NCBI RefSeq assembly: GCF_025377685.1
Contig: NZ_JACEHK010000008.1
Location: forward strand, 62,001-126,000
DNA: 64,000 nucleotides
Reading direction: 5' to 3'
From: Anaerobacillus sp. CMMVII
GTDB taxonomy: Bacteria > Bacillota > Bacilli > Bacillales > Anaerobacillaceae
The position numbers and the translations under genes are program-made. The notes under the pieces were generated by a model. It saw only the letters and a program-made list of their open reading frames with translations, was not told the origin of the DNA and made no database searches. Positions 18,776 through 28,455 of this stretch are shown piece by piece; the first letter of the stretch is position 1, and each line of letters opens with the position of its first letter.

Positions 18776-19228
18776 ATGGACCAGCAAAAAATGAAAGAGC
18801 TCATTGAGCAATATGCGAATGTGTATTTATTCGCCACCAAAAAATTAGAAACATTGATTTCTGATAAGGTAATCCCAATGTCGATGGAACAATTTGGGAT
18901 CCTTCGTTTCCTTTATTTAGATGGGGAGCAGACGTTAAAAGAAATTGCTGAAAAATCTGGCGTACATAAAAGTGCGATAACTGCAAAAGCAGTCCGACTT
19001 GAGGAAAAGGGGTTGATTGTTCGAAAAAACCACCCTGAGGATCGTCGTTCTGTTTTTTTAACGTTAACTAAAGAAGGAGAGGATGTCTATTTACATTCTG
19101 AAGAAGCGATGATTACCTTTATTTCCGGCTTCTTTGAACAATTGGAACCAAGTGAGGTAACTGTCTTTTTAAACGTATACGAAAAAATCAATAATCTGAT
19201 TAGAGAGAAAGAGGAGACTGACAGATGA
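18776..19228 (+). CDS. MarR family transcriptional regulator
   Basis: This 150-residue winged-helix protein has the MarR layout: a helical N-terminus, then TLKEIAEKSGVHKSAITAKA as the recognition helix region, then the wing LIVRKNHPEDRRSVFLTLT containing the conserved DxRSV motif. It should bind as a dimer to the twin GTTTA-N5-TAAAC sites just upstream and be released by a small-molecule ligand. Its stop codon overlaps the start of the MMPL exporter gene by 4 bases, so the two form a repressor-pump operon. AAGGAG precedes the ATG. The inducer is unknown. Confidence 0.9.
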   Translation: MDQQKMKELIEQYANVYLFATKKLETLISDKVIPMSMEQFGILRFLYLDGEQTLKEIAEKSGVHKSAITAKAVRLEEKGLIVRKNHPEDRRSVFLTLTKEGEDVYLHSEEAMITFISGFFEQLEPSEVTVFLNVYEKINNLIREKEETDR

Positions 19229-22052
19229 TAAGAAATTATCGGTGGGTTTATATTTTACCGCTATTGTGGATTGTAATTGGTGTGTTACTGCATGTGAATG
19301 CTCCTAATCTAGAACAACTTGTGCGGGAAAAAGGACAGATTTCTGTACCGGATGGTTACCCATCCAAGATTACGGCAGATATCTTGCAAGAGCATGGCGG
19401 AGCGACAGGAGAAGCTGTTCTCGTAGTTTACCACGATGAAAAGGGATTAAATACAGAACAACTAGAAAAAGTTGAACAGCAAATGGAAACGATTGGTACC
19501 CATTTAGGTGGTGCAAAAGTAGAAAATATAATTACACCATTTGATACCGATGAGCAAAGAGAAATGCTAATTAGTGAAGATGGGACAACGTTAATGGTTA
19601 TTTTAATGGTGAAAATGGGCGTAACCGAAGTAACCTATGTGCGACCGGAAATTGAAAGAGCTGTTCAAATAGAAGGTGTTTCTTCATATTTAACAGGTTC
19701 AGCAATAATTGCTGAAGACGTTATTATAAGTTCTGAAGAAGGTTTAGCAAAACAGAAATTATTACAGTGGTATTTGTCTTAGGAATTTTACTATTTGTAT
19801 TCCGTTCTTTATTAGCACCACTTGTCCCACTCATTACTGTAGGGGCTTCCTATTTGGTAAGTGTTCCAATCGTTTCGTATATGATTGAATTCTTAAACTT
19901 TCCAGTTTCAAACTTCACGCAGATTTTTATTGTAGCGGTATTGTTCGGAATTGGAACAGATTATTGCATTCTTTTGTTAACTAGATTTAAAGAAGAACTT
20001 ATTTTAGGGAAAAACCGGGTCCAAGCTATGGTAGATACCTATAAAGCCGAAGGGGCAACTGTTTTTTACAGTGCATTAACAGGATTTATTGGCTTTTTTG
20101 CGATTGGATTTGCTGACTTTGATCTATACCGTTCAGCCGTCAGTGTTGCGGTAGGAATTGTCGTTCTGATCATTGGACTTTGGGTCTGGGTCCCAACTGC
20201 GATGCTATTATTAGGTGAAAAACTTTTCTGGCCGGCCCGCGGGAAATTATCGAGTAAGAAAAGTTGGCTTTGGGATAAACTTGGGAACTTCTCGGTTTAC
20301 AAGCCAGGATGGACATTAGTTGTCTTAGCATTATTACTAGTTCCAGCCTTGTTGTTCTATCGCGGAGCAACCTCGATGGATACCTTAAATGAAATTGGGA
20401 ATGAATTTGATTCGGTCTATGCTTTTGAACTAGTTTCTGAGAATTTTAGTGAAGGTCAAGCGTTTCCTGTTAATGTCGTTTTGGAAAACGATGAGGAGTG
20501 GAATCAACAGCAGTGGATGCCTTATATTGAACTCGTCACTCAGGAGCTTGTAAAAATAGAAGGTGTGAAAGAAGTTCGTAGTGCGACTCGGCCAAGAGGT
20601 GAGAAGGTTGAAGAGTTTACCATTCCGTACATTGTAGGTGAAGTAGATGACGGTTTAGAGGAAATCGTAGAGGGGCTAGAAGAGGTTCGAGAGGCGCTCC
20701 TTGAAATAGCTGATGAGCTTACAGGAAGTCAAGGTGATATGAGGACTGCTCAGCAAGATGTCGGTCAGCTTGTCAATGGGACGAAGGAACTTCAAGGGGG
20801 AGCAGAGCAACTTCAGCAGGAAATGGATAAAGTAAGTGCTGGAACCAAGCAATCGGCAGCTGGCTTAGCGCAGATAAATGAAAGTGTTGTTGGTATTGCA
20901 GCACAAATGGGGCAGTTAACCGCAGGTGGTATGCTTCCACCTGAGCTGACTTATGCTATAAATGCTTTAGCAGATGGTTTAGGTCAAGTTAGTGGAGGAT
21001 TAGCAGAAGTTCAAGGCGGTTTAACAGAACTTGGTGCAGGTCAAGACCAGTTAGCTACAGCGAGCGGTGACTTAGCCTCTGGTATTGGTGAAGTACGTAA
21101 AGGTCAGGGTGAAATTGCTGGTGCTTTCGGTGATATTGAAGATGCTTTTGGCGAGTTAGCGGATGGCATGATTGAAATCGCTGATGGAATTGAAGAAATT
21201 GAAGATGGGTTAGTGGAAGTTCGGGAACTCTTCCAAGAAATCGCAGCGCAAAGAGTAAATCCATTATCCGGATTTTTTATTCCAGCCTCAGTGTTTGAGG
21301 ATGGAGACTTAGACCCGCTTTGGAATACATTCACAACGCCGGATCGAAGAATTGCTAAGTTTGATGTGATTTTAGATATTTACCCTTATAGTAACGAAGC
21401 AATTCATGTTGTTAGTGAGATTGAAGAGAGAATGCAGATTGCCTTAAAAGGAACGCCATTTGAGGATAGGCGTTTTTCAATCGGTGGCTTAGCCAGTGTC
21501 AACCGAGATTTAAAGACTATTTCTGATGAAGATTTCAATCGAACTGCACTCATTATGCTGTCAGGTATTTTCATAGTTCTTGTCTTTTTGTTACGTTCCC
21601 TAGTGATGCCTCTATATATTATGACATCATTAATTATCACATATATTGCATCAATGACATTTACGGAAATCATCTTTATCGATATTTTGGGTCACGCAGG
21701 AATCAGCTGGGCAGTACCGTTCTTCGGCTTTGTAATGCTGATGGCGCTTGGTGTTGATTACTCGATCTTTTTGATGGGACGCTTTGGTGAATTAGTCAGG
21801 GATTTGCCGCTAAAAGAAGCATTGGTTAAGGCCATGGGACAAATCGGAACTGTGATTTTGTCAGCAGCGATTATCCTTGCTGGTACATTCGGTGCGATGA
21901 TGCCTTCTGGTGTGATGTCGTTACTACAAATTGCCACACTTGTTTTAACAGGATTATTGCTGTATGCCTTTGTCATGTTGCCGTTATTCATTCCAGTCAT
22001 GGTACAAATGTTTGGAAGTAAAAACTGGTGGCCATTTAAGAGAAAAATATAA
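19225..22052 (+). CDS. MMPL/RND family exporter, frame broken once
   Basis: The restored protein is about 942 residues. Each half starts with a transmembrane helix, then an extracellular loop, then five helices, as in MMPL exporters (YdfJ-type). The second extracellular loop (about 20,660-21,230) contains a long Gly/Leu coil with repeats such as GGLTELGAGQDQLATASG, as in YhgE/Pip-like proteins. The pair GTDYCILLL and GVDYSIFLMG in the two membrane halves supply the proton-relay aspartates. One A is missing in the run at 19749-19752, which splits AKTEIITVVFVLG. It probably exports lipids or amphipathic compounds, controlled by the upstream MarR protein. Confidence 0.85.
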
Positions 22053-22060
22053 TTATAGAG

Positions 22061-22182
22061 AGGCTGTCCCAAAACAAAGTGTCAGACACCGCTAGGCACC
22101 GAATATAGACATATGAAAAATCTGTACGTCTATATTTAGTAGGATCCGCGTGGTGTCAGACACTTTTGGGCCAGCCTTTTTT
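22061..22182 (+). terminator. terminator with a long palindromic insert (GTGTCAGACACC element)
   Basis: AGGCTGTCCCAAAACAAAGT with GTGTCAGACACCGC (22061-22092) pairs with GCGTGGTGTCAGACAC and TTTTGGGCCAGCCT (22148-22177). An inner pair GAATATAGAC/GTCTATATTT (22101-22110 with 22128-22137) lies inside. A T-run follows. It ends the MMPL operon. GTGTCAGACAC is itself palindromic, which suggests a repeat element that settled in or became the terminator. Confidence 0.65.
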
Positions 22183-22263
22183 GATGCTACATAAAAAAAG
22201 ATGTTTAGGCTTGGACGTTGTCGGGAAAAGAAAACTACACTACTTCTTAGGAGGGTGAAGAAA

Positions 22264-22527
22264 ATGAAACAAGAAAAACAAGAAAAACAACAAATTGATG
22301 AAATGATCAATGAAGGACTCGGTGGAGGAACGATTGATAATGAGAAAGATAGAAAACAGTTAGAAAATCCAATTTCCAAAAAGAATACTGAGGACACTGA
22401 TAAAGATCTAAATACAATGACGGCTAATTTTGCCGATATGAAAAAGCTAGGTAAGGAAATGGAAAGTATGGAAACAAAAAAAGAAATCAAAAAACAGGGA
22501 TTAACGTCTGATCCAATCCAAGAATAG
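22264..22527 (+). CDS. hypothetical hydrophilic protein
   Basis: This is an 87-residue, very hydrophilic, lysine- and glutamate-rich protein (MKQEKQEKQQIDEMINEGLG...) with no cysteine and almost no hydrophobic core, so it is likely disordered. A short glycine-rich motif INEGLGGGTI is its only distinctive element. I know no function; small hydrophilic proteins of this kind are common in spore formers. GGAGGGTG precedes the ATG at 22264, which decides the start. A terminator follows at 22528. Confidence 0.6.
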   Translation: MKQEKQEKQQIDEMINEGLGGGTIDNEKDRKQLENPISKKNTEDTDKDLNTMTANFADMKKLGKEMESMETKKEIKKQGLTSDPIQE

Positions 22528-22552
22528 CATCCGCTTTTGCGGGTGTTTTTCT
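22528..22552 (+). terminator. Rho-independent terminator
   Basis: CATCCGC-TTTT-GCGGGTG followed by TTTTTCTT. Confidence 0.8.
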
Positions 22553-22563
22553 TAAAGATAAGA

Positions 22564-22781
22564 ATGTATAAAATTTCAACGTAATAACTGTCTAGCTCCA
22601 AGACACATCGATGAAGTTACTTCATTGCAGGTTTTGCGACGAGTAAACGTAGTGACGCAGGAGCACCGCCCAGCCCCTCGAGGTCAAATAACCTTCGAGA
22701 ATAAAAGTGAAAGAGCACACTTTTTTTCTCGAAGAACATTTGCTAGTCGGGGCTTAACAGGGCGCTTGCGCTTTTCTTATT
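22564..22781. repeat. dispersed palindromic repeat family A, copy 1
   Basis: The element starts GTATAAAATTTCAACGTAAT, contains CTGTCTAGCTCC, CAGCCCCTCGAGG and a CTTCGAGA...TCTCGAAG hairpin, and ends GGGCGCTTGCGCTTTTCTT. Other copies are at 39769-39912 and 46797-47010, with fragments at about 57506 and 60666. It makes up most of the gap between the hypothetical gene and topB; from 22782 to 22927 I see only topB upstream sequence. Confidence 0.75.
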
Positions 22782-22927
22782 ACCGAATGAATTGAACGTA
22801 ATGGTTTCTAAGTTTTACTCATAGTGTTTTCTAACGAAATAACTACAATCAACTCTTTTGGTAAAGTGCCTAGCATGGAAACATATGTTATAGTAATGGG
22901 TAGCGAAAGTTTGAAAGGATGTTTTTC

Positions 22928-25116
22928 ATGAAAAAGTAGTTTTATGTGAGAAGCCCTCTGTTGGTAGAGATATTGCCCGAGTGCTTAACTGTTCCAAAAA
23001 AGGTGACGGATATTTAGAAGGTCAGGAATATATTGTAACGTGGGCGCTAGGTCATTTAGTGACGTTAGCAGATCCAGAAACGTACGATGATAAATATAAA
23101 GCATGGAAGTTAGAGGACTTGCCGATGCTTCCAAAGGAATTAAAGCTTGTAGTAATTAAAAAGACAGGAAAGCAGTTTCAAGCAGTTAAAACACAATTAA
23201 ATCGCAAAGATGTCAGTGAAGTGATCATTGCGACCGATGCAGGTCGTGAAGGGGAGCTCGTTGCTAGGTGGATTATTGAAAAAGCAAACGTTAAAAAGCC
23301 ACTGAAACGACTTTGGATTTCTTCAGTTACCGATAAAGCGATAAAAGATGGTTTTAAACAATTAAAGAGTGGTAAGCAATATGAAAACTTATACCATTCA
23401 GCAGTGGCCAGATCAGAAGCGGATTGGTTTGTTGGGATTAATGCTACTCGTGTGTTAACAACCAAACATAATGCGCAACTATCATGTGGGCGTGTACAAA
23501 CGCCAACCATTGCGATGATTGCAAAACGAGAAGAAGAGATTAAGCAGTTTAAGCCAAAAGATTTTTACGGCATTACAGCTCAAACAGATCAAAAACTGAA
23601 ACTTGTGTGGCAAGACCAAAAATCAAATGATTTGAAAACTTTTGATAAAATGCAAAGTGACGAGCTTTTAAAACAGTTAAAACATCATAAAACAGCTCAA
23701 ATTATTAGCGTGGAAAAAACAGCAAAAAAAAGTTATGCACCACAACTATATGATTTAACAGAGTTACAACGGGATGCGAATAAAGCTTTTGGCTATTCAG
23801 CCAAAGAAACCTTGTCCATCATGCAAAAGCTTTATGAGCAGCATAAAATTTTAACTTACCCAAGAACCGATTCTCGTTTTATTTCTACTGATATTGTTGC
23901 AACCTTAAAAGATCGTGTCAAAGCCTGTGGCATAGGACCGTATTCCAAGCCAGCTGCGAAAGTGTTACAGTCATCGATTAAAACAAATAAGTCGTTTGTC
24001 GATGATAGTAAAGTTTCGGATCACCATGCAATCTTACCAACTGAGGAGTTTGTTAATCTTACAAAGCTTACGGATAAAGAATGGAAAATCTATGATCTAG
24101 TGATTAAACGTTTTTTAGCGGTACTTTCTCCGCCATTTTTATATGAACAAACGAAACTGAAGGCGAAGATTGGTCAAGAAATTTTCATAGCTAGCGGAAA
24201 AATCATTCAAGCCCTTGGTTGGAAAGAAGTCTATGAAAATCGCTTTGATGATACTGATGAAGAGGATTTAAAGGATCAACAGCTTCCTGATATCTCTAAA
24301 GGGGATCAGCTACCTATCCTTTCAATTACTCAAACGAAAGGGCAAACGAAGCCGCCGGCACCGCTTAATGAAGCAACGTTGCTCTCAGCAATGGAAAACC
24401 CTGCAAAATACATGCCTTCTAATGATAAAGAGCTTGCTCGTATGCTTGGGAAAACAGGTGGACTAGGTACCGTAGCGACCAGAGCAGATATTATCGAAAA
24501 GCTATTTAACACATTTTTGATTGAAAAAAGAGGTAAAGATATTTTTGTAACATCCAAAGGAAAGCAGCTTCTTGATCTAGCCCCTGAAGACTTAAAATCA
24601 CCAGCCTTAACTGCTGAATGGGAAATGAAGCTCGAGGCAATTTCTAAAGGTCAGCTTAAAAAAGATACATTTATTAATGAAATGAAAAGCTACGCAAAAC
24701 TGGTTGTAAATGAAATAAAAAATAGTAAGGAAAAATTCAAGCATGACAATCTAACTGGAAGTAAATGTCCAGAGTGTGGCAAGCCGATGCTTGAGGTGAA
24801 TGGAAAACGTGGCAAGATGCATGTTTGCCAAGATCGTGAATGTGGCCATAAAAAAACAATCTCACAAACAACGAATGCTAGATGTCCAAACTGTAAGAAA
24901 AAACTTGAACTTCGTGGTCAAGGTGAAGGACAAATTTTTGTCTGTAAGTGTGGTCACCGCGAAAAGCTATCGACGTTTACAGATCGAAGAAACAAAGAGA
25001 AGAATACAAAAATCTCGAAAAAAGATGTTTCTAAATACTTAAACCAGCAAAAGAAGGCAGATGATGAGCCGTTTAATAATCCTTTTGCTGAGGCACTAGC
25101 AAAACTGAAAAAGTAA
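22928..25116 (+). CDS. topB: DNA topoisomerase III, frame broken at codon 3
   Basis: This type IA topoisomerase has about 729 residues when one A is restored in the run at 22931-22935 (MKKVVLCEKPSVGRDIARVL). Without it, the frame stops at codon 4 and an internal GTG at 22981 would lose the Toprim start. The Toprim region includes ATDAGREGELVA. The active-site tyrosine is about residue 311 in ILTYPRTDSRF. The C-terminus carries two zinc-ribbon-like cysteine groups (CPECGKPM...C and CPNCKKK...CKCG). It decatenates and relaxes negatively supercoiled DNA. RBS GAAAGGA lies upstream. The following membrane protein gene is probably co-transcribed. The break is most likely a sequencing error. Confidence 0.9.
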
Positions 25117-25146
25117 TTATTTAGATGAGGATAGGGGAGTGAAGCT

Positions 25147-25632
25147 TTGATTCGAAAATGGCTACTCGTTAATGCGCTAACGATTTGTTTAATCGTGGGG
25201 TGGAGTTTTTATCAAGGCTCCGACTCCTACTATATTTTATCTGCAAAAATCATTTCGCAAGTAGCATTTGTTTTGTTTTTGGTGAATATCAACATGTATT
25301 TCGTTCTACTTTTAATTCGAAAAGGAAAAGATCGAACCGTAAAGGTTAAGCTTGCTAAAATTACAAAAGTGATGATGAAGTACCACATTCCAATTGCAGT
25401 TACTGCTGTAGTGCTTATCGTTTTTCATGCGGTGCTGATGATGTCAATCCATACTCTAGGGTTGCAAAACCTGAAAGTAATCAGTGGTGTTTTAGCCTTT
25501 ATAGTCCTATTGATTTTGCTTTTTAGCGGTGTATTAAGAAAGTTAAAATCTTCAGGGTTTAGAAGGAAATTTCATTATCGTATGGCGTTTATCTTTTTCG
25601 GTTTTATCATTGTTCATATTTTTATGATCTAG
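25147..25632 (+). CDS. four-helix membrane protein, possible ferric-reductase/cytochrome-b-like
   Basis: The 161-residue protein has about five hydrophobic segments: residues 5-20, 33-57, 78-99, 108-126 and 143-160. Histidines lie in the membrane parts (KYHIPIAVTAVVLIVFHAVLM and KFHYRMAFIFFGFIIVHIFM) with spacing like that of heme-ligating pairs in ferric-reductase-like and cytochrome b561-type proteins. This could mean heme binding, but I cannot identify the family with certainty. The start is TTG after GGGGAGTG. It lies 30 bases after topB and ends in a terminator at 25659. Confidence 0.6.
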   Translation: MIRKWLLVNALTICLIVGWSFYQGSDSYYILSAKIISQVAFVLFLVNINMYFVLLLIRKGKDRTVKVKLAKITKVMMKYHIPIAVTAVVLIVFHAVLMMSIHTLGLQNLKVISGVLAFIVLLILLFSGVLRKLKSSGFRRKFHYRMAFIFFGFIIVHIFMI

Positions 25633-25658
25633 ATTTAACGGATAGAGACATACAGAAA

Positions 25659-25702
25659 GAAGAAGCAACCATTTGTATACGGTTGCTTCTTCTCTTTTTT
25701 TG
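25659..25702 (+). terminator. Rho-independent terminator
   Basis: AGAAGAAGCAACC-ATTTGTATAC-GGTTGCTTCTTCT followed by CTTTTTTT. Confidence 0.9.
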
Positions 25703-25738
25703 TAACGCTCTTTTCTAAAATATTGTTGCTACTAGCTT

Positions 25739-25860
25739 TAGGTCGTAACCAAGCGAATGCTTGGTTCTTCACGCTTAGCGTGAAGCTTTTGAGAATAAAT
25801 AAGCCATTGGGACAAATAAATTTGTCCCCAAAAGCTTATTTATTCTCAAAAGACGACCTG
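25739..25860. repeat. nested palindromic element with three inner hairpins
   Basis: The outer arms AGGTCGT and ACGACCT enclose AACCAAGC/GCTTGGTT, CTTCACGC/GCGTGAAG and CTTTTGAGAATAAATAAGC paired with GCTTATTTATTCTCAAAAG. The last of these has GGGACAAA/TTTGTCCC in its loop. The whole could extrude as a cruciform or be a MITE remnant. No coding frame crosses it. Confidence 0.7.
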
Positions 25861-25901
25861 AAACCAACAAAATTTACGAAAAACAGCCTTTTGTAGACAT
25901 T

Positions 25902-26095
25902 TGCTCCTGCGATTACTCGTCGCACAGAAAACCATTGCTCCTGCGGTTACTCGTCGCACAGAAAACCATTGCTCCTGCGGTTACTCGTCGCACAGAAAAC
26001 CATTGCTCCTGCGGTTACTCGTCGCACAGAAAACCATTGCTCCTGCGGTTACTCGTCGCAAGGAAAACCATTGCTCCTGCGGTTACTCGTCGCAC
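25902..26095. repeat. 34-bp tandem repeat, six copies
   Basis: Units start at 25902, 25936, 25970, 26004, 26038 and 26072 with consensus TGCTCCTGCGGTTACTCGTC then GCACAGAAAACCAT; they differ at only a few positions. The core GCTCCTGCGGTTACTCGTCG also occurs twice at 46896-46957 inside family A copy 3, and in diverged inverted form at about 22636. A 261-base frame across the array is an artefact. Confidence 0.85.
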
Positions 26096-26189
26096 GGAAG
26101 AGTGACTGCACCAATTATGAATTCTTCAGCTAAACAGATTATTGTGGTTCATGCTGCATAAGTGAAAAACGATTTATGCGAACCTCCCC

Positions 26190-26528
26190 CTAATTTAAAA
26201 ACCTCACATGGCAAATTAAGCCATTTTCAATTTTATAAACAGCAACAACATGTCTTTCTTCAGTAGAACCTCTTGATCCTGTTACCCGTTCTTCGTCAAG
26301 AACGTAATTTTCTAAAACAATTCGAGAAACTAGGCGGCAATGTAGATTTGGACTTTCTTCAAAGAGCAGTTCATAACGCTTTCGCATTGCTTCTTTGTTT
26401 TCCATTAACACATTCCCCGCACCATCTTCTACAAAACATGTTTCTGCGTAACAGGCCATGAACGCTTCTAGGTCTCTGTTATTGTATGCTTCTAATTGTT
26501 TTTGTGCAGGACTTGCAAAATCGATCAT
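26190..26528 (-). CDS. SnoaL/NTF2-like domain protein (nuclear transport factor 2 family)
   Basis: This is a 112-residue single-domain protein with the pattern of the NTF2-like/SnoaL superfamily: an N-terminal helix pair (QLEAYNNRDLEAFMACYAE), FVEDGAGNVLMENKEAMRKR, then a beta sheet ending in VVAVYKIENGLICHVRFL. The superfamily includes ketosteroid isomerases and many small-ligand binding proteins; no function can be fixed. The ATG at 26528 lies 8 bases after AGGGG, preferred over 26555. It is divergent from the next gene. Confidence 0.8.
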   Translation of the reverse strand: MIDFASPAQKQLEAYNNRDLEAFMACYAETCFVEDGAGNVLMENKEAMRKRYELLFEESPNLHCRLVSRIVLENYVLDEERVTGSRGSTEERHVVAVYKIENGLICHVRFLN

Positions 26529-26628
26529 ATGATAACCCCTAATGTATGTAATCACACTATATTATACACATTCAAGAATAGTTTGTACTAAGAAGACAAA
26601 AATAGAAAAAACGAAACAGGAGTTGGCC

Positions 26629-27006
26629 ATGAAAGAAAAGGTAACCAGCCTAAATCACCCTGAACTAGAAGAGAAAATCGCAAGAGAACTTGCAGGTATG
26701 ACGTTTACTAAAAATTTTCGTTCTCACACTGCTGAGGAATGGTATGTATTCCTCCCTAGTTATTCAGATCCTGAAACAACTGGAGCTGTTGGAAAGGTAA
26801 TTATTCATTATGACCTACTAGGAAATCGTGATATTTTTATTAACACAACTATTATTTTTGATGACCCTACACTGTATGAGCCTTCGGTATATCCACTTGT
26901 TTATGCGATTGCTGACGAATTAGTTAACCGTTTGGTAGGTTTTGCAAATACCCTTCTTTCTGTTCATGCAGGAGCGAACTCTTTTCAAGCTGAATATGTC
27001 CGTTAG
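26629..27006 (+). CDS. hypothetical protein
   Basis: This 125-residue soluble protein has a mixed alpha-beta composition and no cysteines or clear motif. I do not recognise the family. CAGGAG precedes the ATG at 26629; upstream in-frame starts have no ribosome binding site. It lies ahead of nrnB on the same strand, but 114 bases apart. Confidence 0.6.
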   Translation: MKEKVTSLNHPELEEKIARELAGMTFTKNFRSHTAEEWYVFLPSYSDPETTGAVGKVIIHYDLLGNRDIFINTTIIFDDPTLYEPSVYPLVYAIADELVNRLVGFANTLLSVHAGANSFQAEYVR

Positions 27007-27120
27007 GAGAAAGATAGCACTTAATTCCTAGTTTATTTCACCATATAACTAGCTTTTTTGTACATACTAAATTTGTGTTTTAGATTCATTTAAATATCGT
27101 TATTTTAGGAGTGTTTAGCA

Positions 27121-28377
27121 ATGTACCGTTTATATACACACAATGATTTAGATGGCGTTGGTTGTGGCATAGTGGCCAAGTTAGCTTTTGAAGGGAATGT
27201 TGAAATTCGCTACAATTCAGTTATGGGATTAGATTTTCAGGTATCACGATTTTTAGAGAAACCGAAGAAGGATGATTTACTTTTTATTACCGACTTATCA
27301 GTAAATGATAGTAACGAAAAAGGGTTAAATGATTATGTAGGAAAAGGTGGAAAGGTCCAATTAATTGATCACCATAAAACAGCTATTCATTTTAATAATT
27401 ATAGCTGGGCAAATGTTCAAGTTAAATATGATGATGGTCGATTAGCCTCGGCTACAAGTTTATTTTATGATCATTTGAAAAAGGAAGGTTATATCAAACC
27501 ATCAAAATCGGTTGAAGAATTTGTAGAACTAGTACGTCAGTATGATACATGGGAATGGGACCAAAACGGAAATACACAAGCTAAGCGTTTAAACGATCTA
27601 TTTTTCATGCTTTCAATTGATGAGTTTGAAGAACGGATGGTTGACAGGTTGAAAAAGAATGAAACGTTTGCTTTTGATGACTTCGAAGAAAAAATGCTAG
27701 CGTTAGAGGAAGAAAAGATCCAACGTTATGTTCGCAAGAAGAAGCGTGAGTTAGTTCAGTCGTTTATTGATAATTATTGTGTTGGAATTGTTCATGCTGA
27801 GTCGTATCATTCAGAGCTCGGGAATGAATTAGGAAAGGATAATCCTCATCTCGATTACATAGCAATTGTCAGTGTCGGGGGGAAACGGATGAGCTTACGC
27901 ACAATTCATGACCATGTTGATGTCTCGGAAATTGCTGGAGTGTACGGCGGGGGAGGACATGCCAAAGCTTCTGGTTGTTCATTAACCCCTGAAGCCTATG
28001 AATTTTTTGTCGCAGAGCCATTTAAAATAGAGCCAATGAGAGCCGATGCTTTCCGTAATCAATACAATCTAAAGAACTCTTTATACGGCTCTCTTTATGA
28101 GAATCGAGATGATGATCAATTTTTTGTTTATTCTTCCGAGGAAGAGCAATGGGTTGTAGAACTAAATGGATCACCTCTAGATGAGGAGTTTTTATCTTTC
28201 CAGGAAGCGGAGAACTTTATTAAACGCCATTATTCAGCATGGCTTGTAAGAGATGAAGTCTTTGTCCAATTCCTAATGGAGAATGTCATTGAGCTTAAGC
28301 TTTATGCTGCTGAACAAGGCGATATTGCTCCTTATCTCTTAAGTGGGGAAGGAGATCAGGAATTATACTCTCATTAA
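27121..28377 (+). CDS. nrnB: DHH-family nano-RNase B
   Basis: This 418-residue protein matches Bacillus NrnB (YngD). It begins YRLYTHNDLDGVGCGIVAKL, holding the DHH-family metal motif HNDLDG, then FITDLSV and LIDHHKTA, the DHH triad itself. The C-terminal DHHA1-type domain contains GVYGGGGHAKASGC. NrnB degrades short RNA oligonucleotides of two to five residues (and pAp-like products), completing mRNA turnover. RBS AGGAGTG precedes the ATG. It is followed by a strong terminator and appears monocistronic. Confidence 0.92.
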   Translation: MYRLYTHNDLDGVGCGIVAKLAFEGNVEIRYNSVMGLDFQVSRFLEKPKKDDLLFITDLSVNDSNEKGLNDYVGKGGKVQLIDHHKTAIHFNNYSWANVQVKYDDGRLASATSLFYDHLKKEGYIKPSKSVEEFVELVRQYDTWEWDQNGNTQAKRLNDLFFMLSIDEFEERMVDRLKKNETFAFDDFEEKMLALEEEKIQRYVRKKKRELVQSFIDNYCVGIVHAESYHSELGNELGKDNPHLDYIAIVSVGGKRMSLRTIHDHVDVSEIAGVYGGGGHAKASGCSLTPEAYEFFVAEPFKIEPMRADAFRNQYNLKNSLYGSLYENRDDDQFFVYSSEEEQWVVELNGSPLDEEFLSFQEAENFIKRHYSAWLVRDEVFVQFLMENVIELKLYAAEQGDIAPYLLSGEGDQELYSH

Positions 28378-28380
28378 AAA

Positions 28381-28412
28381 GATCGAGGACGATATATCGT
28401 CCTCGATTCTTT
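28381..28412 (+). terminator. Rho-independent terminator
   Basis: ATCGAGGACGA-TATA-TCGTCCTCGAT followed by TCTTT ends nrnB. Confidence 0.85.
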
Positions 28413-28455
28413 GTACGTACCTATGACAGGCATACTATAATTCGATTTATATGTC

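Noticed and set aside
22981-25116. topB starting at the internal GTG 22981
   Set aside because: This would drop the first Toprim strand; an ATG with an RBS at 22928 restores the normal N-terminus if one A is added.
25902-26095. CRISPR array
   Set aside because: Units are contiguous with no spacers.
25901-26161. An 86-codon plus-strand frame across the 34-bp array
   Set aside because: The unit length is not a multiple of three, so the frame simply cycles through the repeat; no RBS and no family resemblance.
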